A stretch of DNA of 5,137 bases from Candidatus Parvarchaeota archaeon. GTDB lineage: Archaea; Nanobdellota; Nanobdellia; Parvarchaeales; Parvarchaeaceae. The stretch spans positions 1 to 5,137 of the forward strand of contig JASHWD010000029.1 of the NCBI GenBank assembly GCA_030044235.1, read 5' to 3'. The position numbers and the translations under genes were made by a program. This document shows, piece by piece, positions 1 to 5,137 of this stretch (position 1 is the first letter of the stretch; each line of letters begins with the position of its first letter). The notes beneath the pieces were generated by a model. It was not told where the DNA came from, ran no database searches, and saw nothing but the letters and a program-made list of their open reading frames with translations.

Positions 1-76
1 AGCGTTGTAGTTTAAATGCCATTAAAACTACAAACGAAGTAATAAAAATACAGAAAAACAATTAAACTACAACGCT
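1..76. repeat. 15-bp perfect inverted repeat with a third imperfect copy
   Basis: Positions 1-15 (agcgttgtagtttaa) are the exact reverse complement of 62-76 (ttaaactacaacgct), with 46 nt between the arms. A third, imperfect copy at 21-36 (attaaaactacaaacg) has the same orientation as the right arm and differs from 61-75 by two single-base insertions. The left arm can therefore pair with either right-hand copy, giving two mutually exclusive stem-loops (about 3-36, or 1-76). The array sits upstream of the first plus-strand gene. It could be paired operator sites in a divergent promoter or a structured RNA element. There is no T-run to suggest a terminator and no regular spacing to suggest CRISPR. 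The repeat itself is certain; its function is unknown. Confidence 0.75.
8..17 (-). promoter_or_regulatory. Possible TATA box of a divergent gene beyond the left edge
   Basis: Read on the minus strand this is ATTTAAACTA, identical over 10 bp to the TATA-like box upstream of the ASCH gene (2468-2477, same strand). With the usual spacing of about 26 nt, transcription would start just outside the left edge of the window and run leftward. The box overlaps the left arm of the inverted repeat. The sequence match is direct observation; the promoter role is inferred, and the downstream gene is not visible. Confidence 0.3.
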
Positions 77-90
77 TAATCTTCTAGAAA

Positions 91-101
91 CTATTAATAC
101 T
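91..101 (+). promoter_or_regulatory. Possible TATA box of the SAM-dependent transferase gene
   Basis: The A/T-rich stretch ctattaatact is centred about 30 nt before the ATG at 126, close to the distance expected for a leaderless archaeal transcript. No Shine-Dalgarno sequence precedes that ATG. A second candidate, ttaaacta at 62-69, would give a start near 91 and a leader of about 35 nt. The two cannot be told apart from sequence. Confidence 0.35.
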
Positions 102-125
102 AGTTATATTCTTAATCAGGCTATA

Positions 126-857
126 ATGGAACCTAAACTGAATTTAATGGGTTACAAACCATCCGGTTTATCGATGCTTTTAGAACTTGGCCAGCCACGT
201 GTTGGCGGAGAGAGAATGCCTTTTTATGTGAGCAATGAAGATCTATCGTTTGCCGAAAAGATTCTTCCAAAATTTGCTGGCATAGAACATTATGTAGGTA
301 TATGCGGTGGGGGGACGGGGGACCTATATCTTTTAAGTAAGCTGGAATCAGAACTTAAGACTGTTACTTTAGTAGATAGCAGTGGTTGGCAGTTAGGCAA
401 TTTCAGAGAGCTTGCTGATATATATAATAAATCACATTCAGAAGCAGAATATGGTGCACATATTAGACATCACTATAAAAAAGACAAATCTCATACTGGG
501 TACGATGATCAAACAACTTTAGGTTTACCTAAATTTAAAGCTCTTCCGACTATCGCTCTAAAGCATTCTAATATCGAAAAATATTTAAAAAACATAAACG
601 TTAAAGGCAAGTATTTTGTTTATCTATCAAATACTTTATGGTGCTGGTGGACGGCGAGCGAAAAGGAGGCTAAAGCATTAGTCTCTAGTATATGTGATAA
701 CCCGAATATAGAAGATGGCTCTATAATCGTCGCATCTGGCTCAGCATATCCATCGGCAATCCCAAGTGATTATGAACAAAAATGTCCTATGTATTTGAAA
801 AGCAATAACAAATTATTACCGATATCTCAGACTGATCAAGTTATTTCACTAAACTAA
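126..857 (+). CDS. SAM-dependent transferase, possibly 3-amino-3-carboxypropyl transferase (DUF3419/BtaA-like)
   Basis: This 243-residue protein has a Rossmann-type SAM-binding core. Motif I is the glycine-rich VGICGGGTGDLYLL (57-70). An acidic D84 ends the next strand in VDSSGWQL, and a later strand reads VYLSNTLWCWW (165-175), followed by IVASGSA (201-207). The order MPFYVSNEDLSFAEKIL (31-47), glycine loop, VD-x5-Q-L, then LSN resembles DUF3419 proteins such as BtaA. Those move the 3-amino-3-carboxypropyl group of SAM rather than its methyl group. A plain methyltransferase remains possible. Residues 102-135 form an insertion rich in His and Lys (H104, H112, H115, H116, H123). There is no signal peptide or membrane segment, so it is probably cytosolic. 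The first ATG was chosen because it precedes the conserved region and has an A/T-rich box about 30 nt upstream. The oxidoreductase gene follows after 34 nt on the same strand. The gene call is secure; the family is a moderate inference. Confidence 0.6.
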   Translation: MEPKLNLMGYKPSGLSMLLELGQPRVGGERMPFYVSNEDLSFAEKILPKFAGIEHYVGICGGGTGDLYLLSKLESELKTVTLVDSSGWQLGNFRELADIYNKSHSEAEYGAHIRHHYKKDKSHTGYDDQTTLGLPKFKALPTIALKHSNIEKYLKNINVKGKYFVYLSNTLWCWWTASEKEAKALVSSICDNPNIEDGSIIVASGSAYPSAIPSDYEQKCPMYLKSNNKLLPISQTDQVISLN

Positions 858-860
858 ACT

Positions 861-871
861 ATTAATTAAAC
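861..871 (+). promoter_or_regulatory. TATA-like box upstream of the saccharopine-dehydrogenase-like gene
   Basis: The sequence attaattaaac is centred 26 nt before the ATG at 892, the expected TATA-to-start spacing for a leaderless archaeal mRNA. The stretch between box and ATG (ctgctctctttaactaatta) holds no Shine-Dalgarno sequence. This gene may have its own promoter even if transcripts also read through from the preceding gene. Confidence 0.45.
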
Positions 872-891
872 TGCTCTCTTTAACTAATTAT

Positions 892-2052
892 ATGAACGGA
901 GTTTTTCTTTTAGGCTGTGGTGAAATGGGCAATGTTATAGGGACAGACTTAATGGAGACATATGCTGGTGATTTAACATTTGCTGACAGAGATTTAAGCA
1001 GAGCAAATAAACTAGCCGAGAGATATCCAAATAGAAATGTAAAAACCGTCTCGGTAAATGTAAAGGATCACGATGCTTTGGTAAAAGCCTTGAAAGAATC
1101 TGCTGCCAAAGTAGTCGTGAACGCGGTTAACTATTATTTTAACCTAAATGTAATGTCGGCTTGCTTGGAGGCCGGAGTTCATTATTTGGACTTAGGAGGG
1201 ATGTTTCATACCACTAAAAAACAAATGGAGTTAGATGCAGAGTTTAAGAAAAAAGGCTTAATAGCGATTCCTAGCTGCGGCGCTTCTCCCGGCATAACAA
1301 ACGTTCTTGCTGCGGCTGGCGCTAGAAATTTTGATAAGTTAACTGATATAGAAGTTAGTTTCGCGGATAAGGATTACACAAAATATCCTACTTCTACAGT
1401 CTTGCCATATTCTATACTTACTCTTTTTGATGAGTTCGGTGAAGAACCTGTTTTGTGGGAGAACGGCGTTTACAAATCGGTTCCACCTTTAGGCAGGGGG
1501 AAGGATATAACATTTCCACACCCGCTAAAAAAAGCTAGATGTTTCCATACACTACACTCTGAAGCTGCTACATTACCATCTTCTTTTCCAGATCTTAAAA
1601 ATTGCAGTTTTTTGGGAGGATTTGACCCTAGTCTAGTCGAGAAGATAAAATATCATTTAGAATCGGGGTTCTCATCGCACGAAAAAATAACGCTGCCTGA
1701 TGGACAGGTAGTTTCTCCTCGTGATGTAATAGTCCACATGACAAACAAATTCATACCAACTCCCGATATAAAAGTAAAAGACATGGAGTTTTTAAGAGTG
1801 GAGCTGAAAGGAAAACGTAAAAATAAAAGCAAAAAATTAATTGTTTATTGCAAAAGCGTAACAAACAAGAAATGGAATATCCCTGCGGGATCATGGGATA
1901 CCGGAGTCGCCCCCTCTGTAATTGCCCAAATGATTGCAAGAGGAGACGTAAAACAAACTGGGGTAGTACCTCCAGAACTAGCACTAGTTCCAGAAATTCT
2001 TTTCAAAGAACTAGAAAAGAGAGATATGAAGATATGGATAGCTAATAAATAA
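892..2052 (+). CDS. Saccharopine-dehydrogenase-like NAD(P)-dependent oxidoreductase
   Basis: This 386-residue protein has an N-terminal Rossmann domain with a GCGEMG dinucleotide loop (8-13) and D32-R33 at the end of the second strand, where cofactor choice is made. Family landmarks follow: VVNAVNYYFN (75-84), CLEAGVHYLDLGG (91-103) and GASPGITN (130-137). Late landmarks are DTGVAPSVIAQMI (336-348) and GVVPPE (357-362). This is the architecture of the saccharopine dehydrogenase / lysine 6-dehydrogenase / carboxynorspermidine dehydrogenase group. These enzymes make or break a C-N bond by NAD(P)H-linked reduction of an imine between an amine and a carbonyl. Length is normal for the group and the frame looks intact. 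The substrate cannot be assigned. No lysine-pathway gene is adjacent. The neighbours are a SAM-dependent transferase (34 nt upstream) and, convergently, an ASCH protein 3 nt downstream. The family call is strong; calling it a true saccharopine dehydrogenase would be unsafe. Confidence 0.85.
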   Translation: MNGVFLLGCGEMGNVIGTDLMETYAGDLTFADRDLSRANKLAERYPNRNVKTVSVNVKDHDALVKALKESAAKVVVNAVNYYFNLNVMSACLEAGVHYLDLGGMFHTTKKQMELDAEFKKKGLIAIPSCGASPGITNVLAAAGARNFDKLTDIEVSFADKDYTKYPTSTVLPYSILTLFDEFGEEPVLWENGVYKSVPPLGRGKDITFPHPLKKARCFHTLHSEAATLPSSFPDLKNCSFLGGFDPSLVEKIKYHLESGFSSHEKITLPDGQVVSPRDVIVHMTNKFIPTPDIKVKDMEFLRVELKGKRKNKSKKLIVYCKSVTNKKWNIPAGSWDTGVAPSVIAQMIARGDVKQTGVVPPELALVPEILFKELEKRDMKIWIANK

Positions 2053-2055
2053 TTA

Positions 2056-2448
2056 CTAAGATGAGTTACACATCTCTGCAGGTACATTTTTAGTCCTTCT
2101 ATATTCGTCTACTAACTTACCTCTGACATTGTTCCACTTTACTACGGTAACAGGCGAAGTATAATCTATCTTTGGATAAAATTTGCGCATTCCATTTAAA
2201 AGGTCTTCTTGCGTTCTAAATCCGTCTGCGTTATATTCTTCTTTTGTTACTTCTGAGAGCGTACAATATCTTACTCCGGTTATATCAACCATTACGGCCC
2301 AAGGTTCAAGATGACAGCACACCAGCGCGGTTCCCTCTTTATAATCTCTGTGACCTTCTCTTATAGTTATTTGCTTTTTTTCGCTGAGAACATTTTCACG
2401 CATTTGTGTGTCTTGAGCAATTAATATCGCGTATAAAGGTTGTTTCAT
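2056..2448 (-). CDS. ASCH-domain (PUA-like) protein, possible N4-acetylcytidine amidohydrolase relative
   Basis: This 130-residue protein is a single ASCH domain, a PUA-like beta-barrel expected to bind RNA or modified nucleosides. The signature is VLSEKKQITIREG (20-32), followed by YKEGTALVCC (36-45), VDITGVRYCTLSEVT (54-68) and a C-terminal YPKIDYTSPVTVVKW. By eye it aligns well with E. coli YqfB, which hydrolyses N4-acetylcytidine using K21, T24 and E74. Here K25 and T28 match, R30 matches the conserved Arg two residues on, and D75 falls where E74 would be. The fold is well supported; the activity is not, given the Glu-to-Asp change and the wide functions of this fold. It ends 3 nt from the stop of the convergent oxidoreductase gene. 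A TATA-like box 26 nt upstream suggests transcription separate from the aminotransferase operon. Both a nucleoside amidohydrolase and an RNA-binding regulator are possible. Confidence 0.8.
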   Translation of the reverse strand: MKQPLYAILIAQDTQMRENVLSEKKQITIREGHRDYKEGTALVCCHLEPWAVMVDITGVRYCTLSEVTKEEYNADGFRTQEDLLNGMRKFYPKIDYTSPVTVVKWNNVRGKLVDEYRRTKNVPAEMCNSS

Positions 2449-2468
2449 TTATTTTTAAGAAAGATTAT

Positions 2469-2479
2469 AGTTTAAATAG
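2469..2479 (-). promoter_or_regulatory. TATA box of the ASCH gene
   Basis: On the minus strand this reads actatttaaac, centred 26 nt upstream of the ATG at 2448. That is the spacing for a leaderless archaeal transcript, and no Shine-Dalgarno sequence lies between. The core ATTTAAACTA recurs at the left edge of the window. It sits in the 40-nt gap after the aminotransferase stop codon, so the ASCH gene probably has its own promoter. Confidence 0.5.
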
Positions 2480-2488
2480 TTATAGACA

Positions 2489-3883
2489 TTATTCGCTGCC
2501 ACTTTCAGAACTATTGTAAGGCACAACATCATAAGTAGTACCTACGGCTTTCTTTAATGCTTCTTTGAAAGCGGAAATTGTTTTATCAAGATCCTTTTCT
2601 GAGTGAGAATAAGACGTGTATATACACTCCTGGTTGTCGGCATCCAGCAAAATACCTCTCTTCATTAGTTCATATTGAACTTTAACATAAAAGTCGCTTA
2701 CAGAATTTCTCAAAGAGGAATAATCGTATATCAGTTTCTTAGAATAAAATATCTGAAATAGACCTGGAACGCCAAGTATCTGCAAAGGTATCTCCAAGTC
2801 TTTTGCTGTCTTTTCTATAGACGTCATAAGTCTTAGACTGTAACGCTTAAGATTTCTATACACGTTCTTGTCGCTAAGTATTTTCATTGTTTCGTTTGCT
2901 GCGGTTAAGCAAACTGGATTTGCATTGTAAGTTCCGCTGTGCGTTACCTTGCCGGGTCCGATCCCAAAGTAATCCATTATCTCTCTTTGTCCTGCTACCG
3001 CCGATATAGGGTAGCCGTTGCTCATAGATTTAGCATAAGTAGCTATGTGCGGCTGGACACCATAAAGTTCCTGTGCTCCCCCATAAGCTACCCTAAAGCC
3101 GGTCTTTACTTCATCGAATATCAAAAGAATATTGTATCTGTCGCAAAGTTCTCTTAGAAATTTAAGGTAACCTCCCCTAGGTGTTACTCCGCCGGAATTT
3201 CCCATTATTGGTTCTGTAATTATGGCAGCTATTTCATTGTGTCTTTTTTTAACCGTTTCTTCTACAGCTTCGAAATTGTTCCACGGTTCTACTATTATAA
3301 ATTTCTCTATCTCTTTTGGAACTCCCGCTGAATGTATGAATGGCTTTGTGCTTGGCCATGTATAAGGCGGATGTGCAGAATAAAGAAGATAGTCACTCCA
3401 GCCGTGGTAATGCCCTTCAAATTTTAGTATGACGTTTTTCTTTGTATACGCTCTTGCCAGTCTTATCGCGTGCAATGTAGCTTCTGTACCGCTCGAAGAA
3501 AATCTGACCGTATCCGCACATGGAACGGCTTTTACTAACCTCTCTGCCGTTTCTAGTTCTAGTTCCGTGTCAAATCCATATATGACACCATTTTTCTTTG
3601 ATTGTTTAATTACGGCTTTTTCTACTTGCGGATAACTATGTCCTAGTATTACAGGTCCGAAGCCTAATCTGTAATCTATATACTCATTACTGTCCACATC
3701 CCATATGTGAGACCCGTAAGCTCTTTTTATAAAAATAGAGGCTGCTGCAGCGGGGCCTACATAACAGAACCGTGGGTTTCTCCAAAGTCTTGCATTTGAA
3801 TCTACGCCGGCCGGTAAATATTTTAGTGCCTTTGAGTAAAGCTCACATGATTTTGTTAATTTGAATACTTTATTTTTAGCCAT
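2489..3883 (-). CDS. Class III PLP-dependent aminotransferase, glutamate-1-semialdehyde aminomutase-like
   Basis: This 464-residue fold-type I PLP enzyme belongs to the GSAM (HemL) side of class III aminotransferases. Visible in order are PAGVDSNAR with R32 at the position of the substrate-carboxylate Arg of HemL, and WDVDSNEYIDYRLGFGPVIL (61-80). Next are the phosphate-binding SSSGTEA (129-135), FEGHYHGW (155-162) and EPIMGNSGG (224-232). IFDEVKTGFR follows (255-264), with D257 contacting the PLP ring nitrogen. AKSMSNGYP (284-292) has K285 as the Schiff-base Lys, and HSGTYNANP (315-323) closes the set. All catalytic elements are present. Details such as YHGW-SD and KSMSNGYPISAV differ from the motifs I would expect of HemL, and no other heme genes are adjacent. 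A general aminotransferase acting on an amino acid or semialdehyde is therefore more likely than heme synthesis. It starts 7 nt after the aldehyde dehydrogenase stop, so the two are cotranscribed. No Shine-Dalgarno precedes the ATG. The Ser/Glu-rich tail (457-464) lies outside the domain. Confidence 0.85.
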   Translation of the reverse strand: MAKNKVFKLTKSCELYSKALKYLPAGVDSNARLWRNPRFCYVGPAAAASIFIKRAYGSHIWDVDSNEYIDYRLGFGPVILGHSYPQVEKAVIKQSKKNGVIYGFDTELELETAERLVKAVPCADTVRFSSSGTEATLHAIRLARAYTKKNVILKFEGHYHGWSDYLLYSAHPPYTWPSTKPFIHSAGVPKEIEKFIIVEPWNNFEAVEETVKKRHNEIAAIITEPIMGNSGGVTPRGGYLKFLRELCDRYNILLIFDEVKTGFRVAYGGAQELYGVQPHIATYAKSMSNGYPISAVAGQREIMDYFGIGPGKVTHSGTYNANPVCLTAANETMKILSDKNVYRNLKRYSLRLMTSIEKTAKDLEIPLQILGVPGLFQIFYSKKLIYDYSSLRNSVSDFYVKVQYELMKRGILLDADNQECIYTSYSHSEKDLDKTISAFKEALKKAVGTTYDVVPYNSSESGSE

Positions 3884-3890
3884 ATCGTAC

Positions 3891-5137
3891 TTATTTGAGT
3901 ATTATTGGTTTTATATTTATAAATTCCAGTAAGCCATATCTTGAAAGTTCTCTCCCTATCCCGCTATCTTTTATTCCGCCAAATGGAATTCTAGGGTCTG
4001 ACTTTGTAAAGTCGTTGACATAAACCATTCCGCTTTCTAATTTACGCGCCGCGTTTACACCCCTATTGTGGTCTTTTGTCCAGATGCTACCACCCAATCC
4101 GAAATTAGAATCATTTGCCATGCTCAAGGCTTCCCTTTCATTTTTTGCTATAAATATCATTGCTACAGGTCCAAAAACTTCCTCTTTTGCCACGCGCATG
4201 CTATTTTTTATGTTTGTTATAACGGTTGGAGCAAAGAAAAAGCCTTTATCTCCGACTCTATTCCCGCCACACTGTATCTTTGCACCCTTCCTCTTTGCGT
4301 CATTAACCTGCGCTTCTATAGTCTTAAGTTGTTGAAGGCTTGCAAGTGGACCTACATCGACAGATCTATCGAGGGGGTCTCCTACATTTGCAGACGACAT
4401 TAGAGTAACGAATCTTTCAACGAATTCTTTTGCTTTTTCTCTTACTACTATGAATCTCTTTGCGCATATGCAACTCTGCCCATTGCTAATGAGTCTAGAA
4501 GTAAATGCACTTTTACATGCGGATTCTATATCGGCGTCCTCTAATATTATGAACGGATCTGAACCGCCAAGCTCGAGCACACATTTTTTTAAGCTTTCTC
4601 CTGCAATCTTAGCTACCATTCTACCAGTTTCTACGCTTCCAGTTACAGAAACTCCATCAACATATCTGCTTTCGATAAGTTCATCTACAACTGCGTGGTC
4701 CGTTATGACTGTTCTGAAAACATTTTTAGGGAATCCTGCAGCATCAAACGCTTTTTCTATCGCGAGAGCACAGAGCGGAACCAAATTTGAGTGTCTAAGA
4801 ACGACTACGTTACCTGCGACTAGCGCAGGTATCGCACATCTAAGGGCCTGCCAAAATGGAAAGTTCCAAGGCATTATAGCCAAAACTTCACCTATCGGTT
4901 CAAAAGATAAGAAAGCTTTTTGTTCACCCATGTCGACTGGCTCATCACTAAGCCATTTCTCGGCTTTTTCGGCGAAGAATTCTGCTGTCCAAGCGCATTT
5001 TTCTACTTCTGAAAGGGATTGAGTAATCGTTTTTCCCATTTCTATGGTAATTGTTCGCGCATAATCCTCTTTATTTTCTCTTAATATCCTGGAAAGATTA
5101 AGCAGATACTCGCATCTCTTTGATATGCTTATGCTCT
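3891..5137 (-). CDS. NAD(P)-dependent aldehyde dehydrogenase, succinate-semialdehyde type (5' end beyond the window)
   Basis: This is an aldehyde dehydrogenase, oxidising an aldehyde to an acid. The frame stays open from the stop at 3891 to the right edge. An ATG at 5039 is internal, because the 32 codons upstream carry typical N-terminal family sequence (LSRILRENKEDYARTITIE, running into MGK). About 414 residues are present and some 40-50 are missing. Counting from the internal Met, one sees MPWNFPFWQ (56-64, oxyanion N59), VSVTGS (130-135) and LELGGSDPF (155-163, general base E156). GQSC carries catalytic C190 at 4470-4472; EEVFGP and the C-terminal PFGGIKDSGIGREL box follow. These features, and VVLRHSN in place of the usual LKH-type motif, point to the Sad/YneI-like succinate-semialdehyde dehydrogenases. 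The cofactor-binding Lys is replaced by R82. Substrate is inferred by family only. It is the first visible gene of an operon with the aminotransferase 7 nt downstream; its promoter lies outside the window. Confidence 0.88.
   Translation of the reverse strand, partial: SISISKRCEYLLNLSRILRENKEDYARTITIEMGKTITQSLSEVEKCAWTAEFFAEKAEKWLSDEPVDMGEQKAFLSFEPIGEVLAIMPWNFPFWQALRCAIPALVAGNVVVLRHSNLVPLCALAIEKAFDAAGFPKNVFRTVITDHAVVDELIESRYVDGVSVTGSVETGRMVAKIAGESLKKCVLELGGSDPFIILEDADIESACKSAFTSRLISNGQSCICAKRFIVVREKAKEFVERFVTLMSSANVGDPLDRSVDVGPLASLQQLKTIEAQVNDAKRKGAKIQCGGNRVGDKGFFFAPTVITNIKNSMRVAKEEVFGPVAMIFIAKNEREALSMANDSNFGLGGSIWTKDHNRGVNAARKLESGMVYVNDFTKSDPRIPFGGIKDSGIGRELSRYGLLEFINIKPIILK

Noticed and set aside
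16..42. Mini-ORF MPLKLQTK on the plus strand, and a minus-strand ATG at 22 reading MAFKLQR to the window edge
   Set aside because: Both frames come from the same inverted-repeat sequence, which explains their similarity. There is no ribosome-binding site, and the plus frame is only eight codons. The minus-strand start cannot be judged without sequence beyond the edge.
1..76. CRISPR array or transposon end
   Set aside because: There are only three short copies with unequal spacing and mixed orientation, no spacer pattern, and no transposase or target-site duplication in the window.
892..2052. Calling the oxidoreductase carboxynorspermidine dehydrogenase or LYS9
   Set aside because: Only family-level motifs are visible. 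No decarboxylase partner or lysine-pathway gene is adjacent to support a specific name.
2489..3883. Calling the aminotransferase hemL
   Set aside because: The fold matches, but YHGW-SD and KSMSNGYP differ from the expected HemL motifs and no tetrapyrrole genes are nearby.
4450..5022. Open frame of 190 codons on the plus strand
   Set aside because: It lies wholly antisense to the aldehyde dehydrogenase, whose catalytic motifs are intact. The translation is Ser/Thr/Ala-rich with no recognisable domain, typical of a shadow frame.
3891..5039. Starting the aldehyde dehydrogenase at the ATG at 5039
   Set aside because: The frame remains open upstream to the window edge and encodes conserved N-terminal family sequence, so this Met is internal (the EMGK motif).

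Overview
The window looks archaeal, probably from a compact, AT-rich genome, though the lineage cannot be fixed from this sequence. Four observations point this way. Arg is mostly AGA/AGG and Ile often ATA. Genes are packed with gaps of 3 to 40 nt. No start codon has a convincing Shine-Dalgarno sequence. A/T-rich TATA-like boxes lie about 26 nt upstream of two start codons, the spacing expected for leaderless archaeal transcripts. There are no rRNA, tRNA, CRISPR or insertion-sequence signals.

Layout: positions 1-125 are non-coding and hold a perfect 15-bp inverted repeat (1-15 and 62-76) with a third, imperfect copy at 21-36. This is probably a divergent promoter region. Next come two plus-strand genes: a SAM-binding transferase (126-857) that most resembles the DUF3419/BtaA type of 3-amino-3-carboxypropyl transferase, and a saccharopine-dehydrogenase-like oxidoreductase (892-2052). 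Three nucleotides later the strand switches. The remaining genes are on the minus strand: a small ASCH-domain protein (2056-2448) with its own promoter, a class III PLP aminotransferase of the glutamate-1-semialdehyde aminomutase type (2489-3883), and a succinate-semialdehyde-type aldehyde dehydrogenase (3891 to beyond the right edge). The aldehyde dehydrogenase and aminotransferase are 7 nt apart and form an operon.

How the genes may work together: four of the five genes encode enzymes of amino-acid or amine chemistry. The aminotransferase and aldehyde dehydrogenase could interconvert an omega-amino acid, a semialdehyde and an acid. The plus-strand pair, a possible aminocarboxypropyl transferase followed by an opine/saccharopine-type reductase, resembles in logic the nicotianamine-synthase-like plus opine-dehydrogenase pairs that make small metal chelators. 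It could also relate to carboxyspermidine-type polyamine chemistry. This is inference; no substrate can be read from the sequence. The rest of the window looks like ordinary metabolism.
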